From Diplolepis rosae (Eukaryota > Arthropoda > Insecta > Hymenoptera > Diplolepididae), in NCBI GenBank assembly GCA_030998225.1, contig JAPYXD010000723.1:23515501-23579500 (forward strand): a DNA stretch of 64,000 nt. Reading direction: 5' to 3'. Below the pieces are notes generated by a model that was not told the origin of the DNA, did no database searches, and saw only the letters and a list, made by a program, of their open reading frames with translations. This document shows positions 11,611 through 23,900 of this stretch, in pieces. The position numbers were made by a program, and so were the translations under genes. Every line of letters starts with the position of its first letter. Positions within the stretch are counted from its first letter, which is position 1.

Positions 11611-13230
11611 ATGTCAAATTTCAAGAATAAAATGACGACCACTGGGTCATTTACCTTTATAATCTTTTAATTTGGACATGCGAATTCCTAGAAGCAAAGG
11701 TAGAGGTGCTGTGAAAACTGTCTTTCCGATATATTTGGACCTTAGGAATTTTCTTTGCGAATTTCCATAAGTCCATAACACAAAACGTGTATTTTACGAG
11801 CGAAACTAAAAACGCCCTCTCGCTCCTAAATACCAATCTTGAGGTACGTACCTGGCGGGTGGAAATTGCTGATCGAGGTACGTATGTGTGCATGTATTTA
11901 CGTAACTCGTTCCGCAATTGCGTACTATGTGGTTGTAGGATGAAGCCCTTTTACACGTAACGAGCGAGGGTGTGGGAGTGTCGATAGTCGGCTCGGCTCG
12001 GTTCGTACCAGCGCAGCGAGGGTGGATGCCTGGCTATTCGTATAGGGTTCAGTGTCTCGCAATGACCCCCGTCCCCACGACACTGCAACCCAGGAGGAAT
12101 GACCTAGTCCCCCCTGCTGTCCCAACCTCCCTGATCGACACTTTCTGCGCGCTACAAATCGCGCAGGGTCATCCGCTGAACAAGCGCACAAGGCCAGTCG
12201 AGAGAATTCCCTCGGGTTGTTACACTTTCCAGAACTTCCGATATCAAATCACCAACTCGACTCTTTTCATCCAAAATAAACAACTCATCAAAAATCTCCC
12301 CTAAATAAACAATCTTTAGGAATCCATGGTCATTTCGAACAATTTATTATATTTATTCAAAAGGTTTGAAAATATTTCTTAACGTTTAATCTTCTTAGTT
12401 TTTAAAAAGGATATACATTTTTAAAATTTTCAAGTAAGCCTTTTCAAGGCCATCAACCAACCTGATTAAATCACTTAATTATTGTCTATATTTTCCAATT
12501 TTATTTTACTCACAAAATATATTCGCCTATATATTTAGTCATGTAATTAGGTCAAATTTCAAATGTTCTTCTTTACAGAAAAAATTTGATTAAATTTGAT
12601 AGAAAAACTCAATTTGATACAAAAAACAATAAGATTTAATAAGTATTTTATAAATTTAATCATTTGTTTGTGCTTCTGTAACAAACTTAATCAAATTTTC
12701 CAGCAGGGTTATCACAAGTTTCACACTATATCATGAGACATTTTGATGTAAAGAAGTTTTTGCCATTTTTAAATATTTCTGACTCAGACATCGTCGATGA
12801 CATCGTTTCCATCAATTCCTTGAATATTTTAGTCTTAGAGGCAGTAAATCCAACCCTTCAGCTATGTCTATAAAGTTAATGCAAGCACAATGCGTCGTTC
12901 ACTTGAAGCATTGACCTCGTCTCGTTCGAAGTGTAAGGTCTCTTGGATATGCAGGGGGTGGTCGTGGGAGGTTAGGGGTGTTTCATCAGCTTCGATGGCT
13001 AGGAGCGCGGTGAGGTAGGGCGGGGTGGATTGAGGACAAAGCGCAGGGCTGTACCAGACGTATAATTTAAGTAAGGGTGCAGAGTTGTACAATCAGATTT
13101 CCTCGAGGGTTAACGAAAATGAGTTTTATTTTATGATCTAACTTGCAAGTGTTATTGTTTCACTCACTATTTAAAATTGTGTGCATTTAAGGACATTGTG
13201 ATTCCTAATTATTTTATTCAGTGACATATG
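11611..13230. other. GC-richer patches, no gene
   Basis: Two GC-rich islands stand out from the AT-rich surroundings: about 11925-12200 and 12880-13060. Opposing frames overlap at 11972-12304 (plus) and 11925-12191 (minus). Neither shows splice sites or a recognisable motif, so none is called. They could be conserved regulatory DNA or decayed exons. Confidence 0.3.
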
Positions 13231-13231
13231 C

Positions 13232-13812
13232 TTAGGTAGTTGTACCCAAAATTAGGTCTCTGGGAAAACCATTTTTTCTATGATCAGTCGTATCTTGTGA
13301 AAGAAGAAACATTACTTTACATGAAAAAAATTTAAAAATACAAAATATAATACTTTTGATGATGTTTTTTTTTATAGAATTTTCTTTTACGACAGCTTCT
13401 TACCAATTTTTTAAAAACGATTGGATTTTCATAAATCATAACTTATTTTCACGGAAAAAATATTTTCCACAACTCTACTGTTTCCATTTCAAAAGTAAAT
13501 TTTTCAGTCGCTGAAATCGATAAAAGATTTTTTTTTTTAAATTACAGATATTTTCAAAATTGGAAACAATAGAGTTGTAGAGAATATTTTCCCTGAAAAA
13601 ATAAGCTAAGATGTATGAAAATCCAATCATTTTTAAAAAATTTGTTTAAGATGCGATAGTAAAGAAAAATTTTATTACAAAAAACATTATTCAAAGTATT
13701 ATTTTTCGTATGTTTTAAATTTTTCTCATAACTTTTTTTTCTCCTTTCACAAGACACGACTGATATAATGTTATTTCAAGTCTCAAAATTATAGAAAAAC
13801 TTAGTTTTCGAC
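13232..13812. repeat. Long palindrome family C, copy C1
   Basis: Starts AGGTAGTTGTACCC. The left arm carries AATTAGGTCTCTGGG and a TGATCAGTCGTATCTTGTG block; the right arm has the reverse complement (CACAAGACACGACTGAT at about 13750). The outer right end is displaced by a MITE at 13813-14050 and continues as GCAGAGACTTGATTT after it. The central stretch contains a second pair, ACAATAGAGTTGTAGAGAA against TTCCACAACTCTACTGTTT. No coding frame. Confidence 0.65.
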
Positions 13813-14050
13813 ACGGGGAAAAATGGATATTCAATATCAATATCTAGATATTTAACTATGTGATAAACGTCTTATACATTTCGTTGTAATATCTAAATAT
13901 TCAGCTATAATACTGGAAATATTAATATTAACCTATTGCAGTATTTTAGATAGTAAAGCTGAATATTCAGATACTAAAGTTCAATATCTCGATATCACAA
14001 TTGAACATATAAGATTCTTGTCAAATAGTTGAATATCCATTTTTCTCCAT
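13813..14050. mobile_element. MITE with 23-bp terminal inverted repeats, inside C1
   Basis: The ends CACGGGGAAAAATGGATATT and its near-complement ending in CATTTTTCTCCATG pair over 23 bp with two mismatches. The interior is rich in AATATTCAGATA words, again partly palindromic. It splits the right end of palindrome C1, whose uninterrupted form is seen in C5 (37857-38630). Ends of the CACGG-A(n) type recur in other MITEs of this window. Confidence 0.65.
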
Positions 14051-14862
14051 GCAGAGACTTGATTTTTGTTATCTATTTATGTGCAGAAATTGAAGGGATA
14101 TAAAATCAGAAATTGACCAACTATCACATCATTATATAAAGTTTACCCTAATCCTAAAAATTAATTACTTTACTAGTAACAAAGAAATTGAATCCTGTTC
14201 AAATACTACTGACTTGCTCTAGTGCAAGTGGAAAAGTCCTTGTTTAGGGGTTTTCTGCTCCCATTGTATGTTTTTTCATCTATAGTGTGAATATACTTAT
14301 ATAACCTCATGTAAAAGTATAAATTATTTTACTAATAAAATTTTTCAACCTTCAAACAATTTTTATAATTTAAAAAAATGATGATTAAAATACGAACCCT
14401 GTCATACGCGATTTTATAAGAAATAAATCAAATCGTGAACGACTTACATAATACAGTTCTTATTACTTTCTATTTCCTATGTAAGTATCCAAAAAAAACA
14501 AACAAAGCAAAATATAAAAAAGTATAGCATTGTTATTATTATACAGGTTCATGAATTCAGTGCTCGAACATACGTAGACGAAACAATTGTTAGAAGGAAA
14601 AACATCCTATAAGAGCGAAATCCATATTTGAGGATCTTATCTATATCCCACTACCCACTACTAATAAGAAGTGGTATTGTTTATTATAAATAATTTATCT
14701 GATTTCGAAAAAGATTGATCAAAGAGCCTCCTAAAATAATTAAAATGTGATCTGACACTCTTAAGGGCATGTGATGCTCAGAAAATTAATAAATTTTTTC
14801 TACTAGCAGATCATAATGATAATGTGCATTTTATTGCCTTCTGCAGGGCAAACAAATCCATG
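14051..14862. other. No recognisable gene
   Basis: AT-rich filler between repeats. No frame or repeat from elsewhere in the window is evident. Confidence 0.4.
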
Positions 14863-14878
14863 CCCCCCCCCCCCCCCC
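14863..14878 (+). repeat. Poly-C run
   Basis: Sixteen consecutive C. The length may vary or be misassembled. Confidence 0.85.
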
Positions 14879-14903
14879 AATGGAAAAATAAATCGTGCGC
14901 AAT

Positions 14904-15146
14904 ACGGGAATAGTATATTGTGGAACTAGGGGGAAAAAAATTTACGAGTTAAATTAATGTTTTTCCCGTGTCGCAAACGAATTTTTTGTACTAGAAGGTC
15001 AGAAAATTGATTTTTTTGCTCCGCATGGAGAATTAAAATCCACTTTTTGACCCGCTAGTAGAAAAAAAAATTATTTTATTCTTTTGATTGTTACCCTCGC
15101 TTCACACTCGCAAAATAAACCTTTTTTTCCCCTAGTTGCAGAATTT
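14904..15146. mobile_element. Short repeat with AGTATATTGT...CTAG(G)n ends
   Basis: Left end GGAATAGTATATTGTGGAAC then TAGGGGGAAAAAAA. The right end TTTTTTTCCCCTAGTTGCAG is its imperfect complement. The end at 22555-22585 (TCTAGTTGTACAATATACTA) and the start of element B (ATAGTATATT) belong to the same end type. The internal words TTCACACTCGCAAAATAAAC also occur, inverted, near 22480-22500. Confidence 0.45.
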
Positions 15147-15367
15147 TCAGTTTCCACATGCTTTTATCCAAAATTAATTAAATTTTCTTTTGAACATTTG
15201 GGAAATAGTGAAGAAGATAAATACGGACGTAGATAGACATTTTTTAGATTGGAAAATGAAAAAAAAAATTAATTTTACAAAATCTATCGAAATTTTTTTC
15301 TTTATTATCAAAACCAAAATTCGTCTATCTATTTCCGTTTTCATCTTCTCTACCATTCTCCAAATTT

Positions 15368-16036
15368 AAGGTAGTACTATCACGAAAATTAGACCTCAGG
15401 CAAAAATAGATAATGTTGCTTTCAAGAATAGCAATATTATTATTGAAGGGCTAATTTGAAAAAGAAAAGATTATTTTTGATGAAAAAATTTGAAACACAA
15501 AAAAATAATGTTATTAATAAATTTTATTTTTGCCCAAACTTATTTTCTTATCGCTTCGAGCCAAATATTTAAAAATAACGCGATTCTAATAAATCACGGT
15601 TCATTTTTTTAGAAAAAAGATTCTCTATAACTTGACAGTTTCCTATTTTTGAAATTGAATTAATTATTAGCAAATACATCAATTTGTTTATAAAAATTTT
15701 GTTTTAAAAAATTGTTTTTTTATAATTTCAGCTATTGAAGAATTTATTTTCAAAAATCGGAAACAGTCAAGTTGTAGAGAATCTGTTTCCTAAAAAAATG
15801 AACCGTGATTTATTAGAATCGCATCATTTTGAAAAATTTGGCTCGAAGCGATAAGAAAATAAGTTTGGGCAAAAATAAAATTTATTAATAACATTATTTT
15901 TTTGTGTTTCAAATTTTGTTCATAAAAAATAATCTTTTCTCTTTCAAGCTAGCCCTTCAATAATAATATTGCTATTCTTGAAAGCAACATTATCTATTTT
16001 TGCCTGAGGTCTAATTTTCGTGATCGTACTACCTCA
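15368..16036. repeat. Long palindrome family C, copy C2
   Basis: Nearly complete palindrome of about 670 bp. The left end reads AAGGTAGTACTATCACGAAA and the right end is its complement with one change (TTTCGTGATCGTACTACCT). Matching arm blocks include AGACCTCAGGCAAAAATAGA, AATATTATTATTGAAGGGCT and GTTTCCTATTTTTGAAATTG. The arms are roughly 300 bp. The shared AGGTAG start and the inner CAACTCTACTG-like pair link it to C1 and C3-C5. A transcript would be one long hairpin. Confidence 0.75.
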
Positions 16037-16810
16037 AAAAAAAATATAATGTATTTTGAAGGTAAACATGTAGAATTGAAGCAATTTGTTCAGATGAAAT
16101 TGCTATTTTTCTTAAATATCACATGCCCTTAAGGGTAGAGCTCCTTTAGATTTGACACCACTGGTGGAAATCTTGCCTACTTTCCTGTTCACATTCTCCC
16201 TGAGTCGCGAAATGAGCGAGCAAGCTTTATGACATGGTTGTTGGGGGGTGGTTACATCGTAATGCGAGATCGTTCGCAATTCGCAACCCCCTCCCTGCGT
16301 CATGCTCCCTTCTCCTAGTTGAGGGTTATGCAAGTAGTAGTGCGATGCCATTGCATTGCACTGGGTGAGGGTCATTACTCCGAGCAAGGCGAGCCGGTGA
16401 CCTCGGCGCCAACGCCCGAATCGATCCAACCCCCTCAGACATAGGGGTGCAATGTACCGTGTGGTCTCCTTTTATTACCATTAAGCTCTGTTCACGCCAC
16501 ACACGTGCATCCCAGACTGCATTGTATCCAGTATACCCTTCCCTCTCGTGTCAGGATGGACCCAATGTCCAATCCTATGACACTGATTTCCTTCCTGCTT
16601 GTTATCTAAACGTACTCTTCTTATGCCTGTTGAATCCAAGTCCTCTTGAGACCAAATTCCAGAACTTTGAATTATTTCGAGTCTTTAAAGTCTTCTGAGA
16701 CTCTCTAGTGTTTTTATGACCTATTCAAATAAAACAATTCCCTAAAAAGTGCTACCGATTTTCTACATTCATCTTGCATTTATTGAATTCTTGTCAGGAT
16801 TCCTTTCAGG
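16037..16810. other. GC-richer patch, no gene
   Basis: 16130-16560 is markedly GC-rich, with CCCTGAGTCGCGAAATGAGC and ACCTCGGCGCCAACGCCCG. Overlapping frames at 16112-16429 (minus) and 16447-16698 (plus) lack recognisable domains or splice sites. It may be a conserved non-coding island. Confidence 0.3.
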
Positions 16811-16819
16811 TACTTGACG

Positions 16820-17515
16820 TGTCAGAAATCAGGTCTGTGGGAAAATGTTTTTCTGAGATTTTAAGACCTGAAATGATATTATCAGATGTGTTTTATGAAA
16901 GGAAAAACATTATTTTTGATTAAAAAAATTTGAAACTTACGAGAAACCCTATGCCAAAACAACAAGAATTTAAAAAATAAAAAATTTTGTAATTTTTGGG
17001 CCAATAAAACAATGGATATGTTGTCAAACATTTCACGTTATAACATTTAATAATGTTTTTTTGTAATCGAATTTTTCCTCACTGTCGCTTCTTAATATTT
17101 TTTTAAAAATGATTAGATTTTTATAAATCATGGCTTATTCTTTCGGGACAAGAATTCTCTACAACTCTACTGTTTCCAATTTTAAGAAAAAATTTTTCAG
17201 TGACTGGAATCGTTAAAAGAATTTTAAAAAAAATCATTTTTATTTAAATAACTATATTTGAAGATTTTTACATATTTTAAAAATTCAAAACAGTAGAGTT
17301 GTAGAGAATACTTCCTCCCAAAAAAATAAGCCATGATTCATAATAGAAAGAAAAGAAAAATTCTATCACAAAAACATTATTAAAAGTATTATTTTTCGTA
17401 AGTTCAAAACTTTTTTTATAAACATTAATGTTTTTTCTTTAATAAAAGACGACTGATAGTATAATTTCAAATATTAAAAATCATAGTAAAACTTTTTGTC
17501 CCAGAGATATTCCCG
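16820..17515. repeat. Long palindrome family C, copy C3
   Basis: Starts near TCAGAAATCAGGTCTGTGGG and ends TTTTTGTCCCAGAGATATT. The inner pair ACAACTCTACTGTTTCCAAT (17161) and AACAGTAGAGTTGTAGAGAA (17288) is shared with C1. It is more degraded than C2. No coding frame. Confidence 0.6.
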
Positions 17516-17559
17516 GGGATATTTCAGTTTCAAATTAAGTTTCTAAATTCTTGAAAAGT

Positions 17560-18380
17560 CTTTTTATCATTTTTACTGAGTATTTTGAAGTCTATCGGAG
17601 TTTCTTCTCGCATCCTTTGTTCATTTTAATTCCATCAATTTTCTAGAAAAATTGTATCATAATATAACAATTTCCCTAAATCTTCTAAAATCATATTATT
17701 TTTTAAATCTTTTGTATTTTTGTCACTGTCTTAAAATATTGTCCGAGTGTAATAATATCGTATAAAGTCCTATTATTCCTGAATATTTTTGAAATCTTCA
17801 TTGGTATCTTGAAATCTTGTACATGCGCAATAATTCCGTAACAATTCCTATGAAGAATCTTAAAATCCCTTGAATCTCTCTTAAAAAGTCTGCTAAGTCT
17901 CGTAAAATTTTTTTTGTGTTTTGAAGTCCCACTGAATTCCAATGATATTCTATAGTCTTATTAATCATTTTGCAGTTTTCCAAATTCATCTTTAAATCTT
18001 TAATACCTTCTTGAGCATCTTATTTTAATAAAATTTCAGTTCTAATCAGATTATAAAGTCTTGGAAAATCTTTTCCCGATTTTTGCCGAGCATCCTGAAG
18101 TCTATTGGAGTTTTTTTTTTGCCTCCTTACGTTCTCTTTAATTTTATCAATTTCCTGTAAAATGTTATCAAAAGACTTAAAATTTTCTGAAACTTCCTCG
18201 TGCATGTGCAATGATTCCGTGTGAAGTTCTATGGAGTATTTTGAAGTTCCTAGAATTCTTCTGAAACTTATCAAATTCTTGTAAATTTTATTCTGTCTTT
18301 TAAAATTCCATTCAAGGCCAATAAATTCCTGTCAAGTCTTAATGATCATTTCGCAATTTTCCAAATTTATCAGTAACTCT
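17560..18380. repeat. Degenerate internal repeats
   Basis: A block on GAAGTCTATCGGAGTTT at 17588 returns about 510 bp later as GAAGTCTATTGGAGTTT. ACATGCGCAATAATTCCGT at 17821 returns as GCATGTGCAATGATTCCGT at 18203. Shorter TCTTGAAATCTTG-like words fill the rest. Frames here (17703-17942, 17798-17989, 18020-18274, all minus) arise from the repeats and are not called. Confidence 0.55.
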
Positions 18381-19765
18381 TTTATATCATGAACATGAGA
18401 TTCTTCATTTTGCTACATAACAATCGAGAGTAAATGAAACAAAATATTTATGGAATATGCCTGCTATAGAATTTACGAAAACTTTGTTCAACGGTGTAGG
18501 ATGTTTGAACTTGCACTTGCAATACGAATCGATGACTAAGAAACGTATAAATAATGAATGCAGTGCTCAATGGTTCATCGATGTTTTATAATCGTTCTCA
18601 ATGAATCATTACTCGAAGTGGATTAAACTTTTCATGTTAATTAAAAGCAAACTGGCAAGTCAGAAACTCATTCATATTAAATGAATTATTTCTTTCTTTA
18701 AAGGGCTTTTCTTTTTAACTTATGCTCTTTCAACTTGACGACATAAATGAAAAAACAAATTTCTTTTGCAGTTTTTAGAAACAATAATATTTATAATTAA
18801 TTTGATATATTTTAGATTGCACGCATAGGGTAAGGCCCAAAATCGTTCTAGCCTCGAAATTGGGCCCACAGATGTCCCTCTAATGCAACCTGGAAAATCT
18901 ATGATTCTCTTCGTTTTCTATAGATGTCGTTACTTTTGTGAAAATACTGTCATTCCATAACTCATTAGGTTGTGTAGAATTTTGAATATTTGATCAAAAA
19001 AATAGTATTTCAAATCGAAGCTCATGAAAATGCCAAAAGAAAAAAGGTATTTCGTATTTATATTTATATCAAAGTAGATATTTTTTTAAACAAATAAAAG
19101 AAAACAATTGATTAATAAAAGCGAAAATCATTCTTCCAGTTTTGAAAATTCGAGTGAGCGCATTAGAATTATTTATTTGATTTGTTAATCCTCCAGTAAT
19201 TTATCAAACTTGACAAATTTAAGATTTTAATAACAAATTTCACAGATTAATATGGGTTTGGGGATTAAAATCAATCATTCTGATTGATAATTGAATCAGA
19301 CCTTTTGAAACAAAAATAATTGATTCTCTGAGAAAACAATAGATTTTTGCGTGAGAAACGCTAATAAATCTATAGTATATGTATTTGCTTTCTGTCAATT
19401 AATAGCATTAGATCTATAGATTTTATAGTATTATTTCCATGTCTAGTACCTTTCAAAAATAAAAATAATATCAGTAGTTTTAAAATTATAGAAATTTTAC
19501 TAAATAACTTGGCATGATAAAAATTGAAAAAAGGAAATAAGTCCTGTTAAGAGATTTTTCAAAATTGTATCTTCCATGATCAATCTCACCGATACGATTA
19601 TCTCTATCTGATAAAACAATCGATCAAACTTTATGCTTGCTTATTGAGTTTGTCATTAGCCTAGGTCAATAATTCTTTAATGGAAAAATTAAAAGATTAA
19701 AACTGACATTTTTATGGAATGTCAGATAAGATTAATTTTAGGTCTTTTTAATTATCCTCTTTCAT
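18381..19765. other. No recognisable gene
   Basis: AT-rich sequence without supported features. Confidence 0.4.
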
Positions 19766-19946
19766 CCGTGTGGTAAGGTCTGTCATTACCAATTATATAC
19801 GACCGCTTTATTAATAAAATAATAATTTTTTAAAAATTTCCAAAGAAGACAGCAATGCAGGAAAATGTAACGCATTACTGTCTTCTCTGCAAAATTTGTT
19901 TAAATTATTATTTTAATTATAAAGCGATCGTATATAATTGGTGACG
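19766..19946. mobile_element. Palindromic MITE G, uninterrupted copy
   Basis: About 180 bp. Left arm: CCGTGTGGTAAGGTCTGTCA, then ACCAATTATATACGACCGC. Right arm: GCGATCGTATATAATTGGT. The centre pairs GACAGCAATGCAGG with a block on CGCATTACTGTCTTC. The second copy (62598-63221) has the same arms but is split by another element, so this copy gives its empty site. Confidence 0.75.
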
Positions 19947-21640
19947 TTTTTACATTTACGAATTTACATTTACATTTTTACGAATTAGAAATATATTTGG
20001 ATATAGTTTTGGGTTTCCAATTATAAATTATGGTATATTCCCCATTTTAAGCACAAATTAAAATGGATTTTAACTGGGAAAGCTCAATCAAGAGAATATA
20101 TCAGATCTAACCTATAAACATTTGCACTAGAGGTTGAAATTCTAATATTTAGAGTCAATTTTATAAAATGCACCATCCGTATAATAGCAGCACTTTAATT
20201 ATAAATAACAATTAAGTCGGTGAATTCCAGATTATTATTTCAGTTAGAAATGCTTGACAAAATTTGTGTATTTCAAACCACTTTGACTTTTTTTTTCAGT
20301 AATGGTAGTGCATATCTGTTTCACACACTAGTATATTAAATCTAATAAAAATTTCCCTAAGAATGGAGAAAGGGTATTTTTACAATTTGTTAAAAGAATC
20401 TTGATGGTATTTAGAATTTAAATAGAGATCTCTTGACAAAGAAATTGTTGCCAGGTGTCTATACAGGTTAATGGATCTTTGAGACGAACATTTGAGTGGT
20501 TTATGGTGTTATGTGATCATGGAAAGCAACTTATCGAATAGTCTTCCGGTGTTTTCATGAGGCTTCTCCAGGCGGAAGTTGCCACGAGCCTCCTCCGTTA
20601 CATCTGTTACGTAAGGTTTTTTCTCCAAAGGATTTGTATTACGTGGCGCGTGTCTTTTTATGTAAAGAAATCATCATATCTGACAGATGGATCCACTTGG
20701 ATTCTTTACCAACTGAACCAAACGTGCAGCCTTCGAATTTTATGGCCATATTTTAGACATAAAAAATGTATCAAAAGATTAATTGAATAGACCAGGGGAA
20801 AACATTATTCTTAAATCTATCACAAAGATTATAAAATTGCTGCAAAGACCAAAACTATATCTTTTGTTAAAAAAATATACTACCAGTTAACAAATTTATT
20901 TATTAACTGTTTAATAAAGAGTTTTACTATGTTATATATGCTAATAATATTTTTAATATCAAATAAAAATAAAGCAAGTAATATTAAATTCCTACTTGAA
21001 AAATCTTTACAGTATTAAAATGTACATTTTGAAATAAGATGAGGAGTTATGGTTGTTAAAAGCGCATAAGATATTTACAGACGGGGTATTTGCATACGGA
21101 GGTCACGTATTCATGTCTGGGTTCATAGATGGATCAATCATTGGATGGTGACGTATTCATTCGGAACCATCACTGTCGACCAAAAACCATTCAACAAAAG
21201 ACCTTTCGCCTGTATTTAAGGGTAACGTAAATCCCGAACGATACATTCCATGCAGATTCTAATTCAACAACAAAAATTCCTCTCAGCCTTTCATTCCTTA
21301 ATAATTCAAATAAATCAAACATATATGTTTTAAAAAATCGAATACATATACATATATACATATATATTGTTCTTAAATTCAATAAACAAATATTTGAAAT
21401 ATATTTTATCGATATTTTTTCTGGACAAAATTTTAAAAAATTTTATAAAGCATAAAAAAGGGTTGTAAGAATTTTCTTTATTTAACCGGTAACCCGGAAG
21501 CAAAGCAGACTGGCACGTGTTGTGGCAACCAGATATCGATTCACCGTTCGAGATATCATTTGTCTGTCAATCATAGCTCGCATTGCATCCTATAGGTTCG
21601 CATCGAAGTCTACAATAAAATTTGTAGGATGGTCTTTTCG
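19947..21640. other. No recognisable gene
   Basis: A frame at 20557-20790 follows a GC-richer stretch ending in TCTGTTACGTAAGG, which contains a possible splice donor. There is no homology I recognise and no acceptor to pair with it. (TA)-rich stretch near 21345-21370. Confidence 0.3.
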
Positions 21641-22585
21641 CATAATAAGCAGTTTTTCGGTATTGCATAATGCCTAGTAATGAAAAGAACGTGTTGGCAG
21701 TTGCATCTGCCATAATCTCGACACGCGCCCTTAGATTCTTTAGAAAAGGGAAAAAAGGTTTTGCCTGGAATCCTTCTTCATATTCAGTTACTTTCTGTTC
21801 ATTGAAAAAAAAATTCAACAATTATCAATCAGAAAAAGATACCAAATGTTTTAGGCATATTTTTTTGCTTCTCCCATTTAGAGAGGGGGGTAACAATGTT
21901 TTTCATAGCGCCTCTTTTGAAAATCCGATTTTCGGTATCTGCGAAGCGGGACGAAACTGCGATTTTCAACCCTAGGGGCAAAACTTTAAAGGTAGGGTTG
22001 CAAACCACACTTTCGTCCCGCTTCACAGGTACCGAAAATCATATTCTCAAAACAGTTTCTATGAAAAATAGTATGCATTACTCGAAACAAAACACAGCGA
22101 ATGAAACTCGTGTGACTGCAGCCCTCGCTTCGCTCGGGCAGCCAACTTCACACTCGTTTGCAATCGCTGTGTTTCGTCCCTTGTAATGCAATATACTATT
22201 TCTACTATAGTGGGTCATAAAGTGCATTTTATTTCATTTCATCTGCCGTATTTTGCAAGCACGACGCCATTTTGTAAACTGAATTGAAGTTGGCTGCAGA
22301 ACCCAAAGCAAACAACAAGAAATCGAGAGGTAAATATGCCACTTTTTCTCTCCCAACACTTTGCCATTGAGAAAATCGTATTTTCTTCACTAGTGAGGAA
22401 AAAAAGATCGCGTTTAATTGGCTACATTCGCATTGCTCTACAGATGACAAATATCGAATTTTGCGGACACGAGTTGTGAAAAAAAGTTATTTTGCGAGTG
22501 TGAAGTTTGATGTCGGAGCAAAGCAAGGGCATCAAATTTCACACTCTCAATATAAAAATTCTTTTCTCTAGTTGTACAATATACT
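21640..22585. repeat. GC-rich hairpin repeats around 22 kb
   Basis: Two inverted blocks. One pairs ATCTGCGAAGCGGGACGAAA (21940) with TTTCGTCCCGCTTCACAGGT (22011). The other is a compact hairpin at 22122-22140, GCCCTCGCTTCGCTCGGGC. The right end TCTAGTTGTACAATATACTA matches the end type at 14904. Several frames on both strands (21567-22450) read through these repeats and are not genes. Confidence 0.5.
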
Positions 22586-23211
22586 ATTCATTAGCTTGTC
22601 TTCATCAAGAAGTCTTTTTAATTAGACTTTTGTTTTGTGCATTGAATGATTTACTGATCAAGGTTAATTTTCGATTTTTCCATTCGGATCTTCAACTGCA
22701 TTCATGCAAGATGCATCTGCCCAGCAATTAATACGTAATGTTTTCACCTAGTGAGGCCAATTAAGCTCTTGAGAAGACAATTTATTGAGTGGATGAAGAT
22801 TATATGCCCGGAGCTGAGATCATTTCAAGCATAATTGATATCAGTTAACGAAGGGAACTCGATTTAAGAAGTGCACGAACTACATCGTAAAATTCGATTT
22901 AAGGGCTCTTATTCTTTTACCTGACATGCACGAAGGGCTTGTGCTTATGCGCTCAACAATTATTTGACGCTAATGGCTAATGCCACTTACACAATGCCAT
23001 AATATCTAAGTAATAAAACTTGGACCTAAACGAGATCGTAATTTTTACCAAGCACGTTTTTTTTATTGTTTCAGGTAAGTGATCTGCTGTTATCTACACT
23101 TGGGCTAAAGCTTGCAAGTATTGGAAAGTCTTTTAATTTTTCATGTAATCATAAGTAGATTTATATCGACCCTCAATAATATAATTTAAATCGTTGTTAA
23201 TGTTCTAACTT
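22586..23211. other. No recognisable gene
   Basis: Nothing supported. Confidence 0.4.
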
Positions 23212-23225
23212 GGCTTTAGGGTCCA

Positions 23226-23822
23226 GAATTAAATTAAAAATATTTTTTTAATTTTTTGATTTTAGATCTTTCATATAATTTGTCTTGTGTTTAGTACCTT
23301 TATTTAGAAAATTTTTGGAGTTTTTTAAAAATCCAGCACCTTTATGTATTTTTAAACTAAATTTTTTTGCTGTTTGGGTATTTTTTTACTTTAAATAACT
23401 TTTTTGTTTTTTAATCAATTGTCATGATTTTTTTTTTATTTTGTTCCTTACAAGGTATAACAATTTTTTGGGTATGTAAAATAAGGTAACATGACTGGAA
23501 AAAGTTACAAATAAAAAAAATATCCCAAAATATAAAAAAGAAATTGTAGCTATTTTTTAGCTAGAGTGCTTTCCATATCCAAAAAGTTGCTACACACTGT
23601 AAGGAATCAAATAAAAAATATATCATGACAATTGGTTCAAAATCAAAAAAGTTATTCAAAGTCAAAAAATGTAAAAAAAAACTTAACATTTTTCATTTAA
23701 AAATACATAAAGGTGCTGGAATTTAAAAAAAAAAACCAAAATCTTTCTAAATAAAGGTACTAAACACAAAAAAAAATTATATGGAAGGTCTAAACTCAAA
23801 AAATAAATATATTAAAGGTAGC
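23226..23822. repeat. Foldback element F within a Penelope-type remnant
   Basis: Imperfect palindrome of about 600 bp. Left arm words TCATATAATTTGTCTTGTG, TTTAGTACCTTTATTTAG and AGCACCTTTATGTATTTTTA return as complements on the right (TAAAAATACATAAAGGTGCT, CTAAATAAAGGTACTAAAC). It lies between GGCTTTAGGGTCC and the hammerhead segment, which are close together in copy 1 (1027-1104), so it was probably inserted there. Confidence 0.65.
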
Positions 23823-23854
23823 GGATCCCCTTAATAAAACGTTAAGTTGCATTT

Positions 23855-23900
23855 TTTCAAACGACTCGACTCTGATCGGAGTCCTCATCAATTAAACATT
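23855..23900 (-). ncRNA. Decayed hammerhead ribozyme motif (copy 2)
   Basis: Minus strand: TTGATGAG, stem II GACTC, loop CGATCA, stem II GAGTC, then GAGTCGTT. Stem II keeps pairing by a double change relative to copy 1 (GGCTC/GAGCC to GACTC/GAGTC). However, C3 is U and GAAA has become GAGT, so self-cleavage is not expected. The loop CGATCA is identical to copy 1. Confidence 0.55.

Noticed and set aside
17703..18274. Lys/Arg/Phe-rich minus frames
   Set aside because: They arise from degenerate internal repeats with a spacing of about 510 bp.
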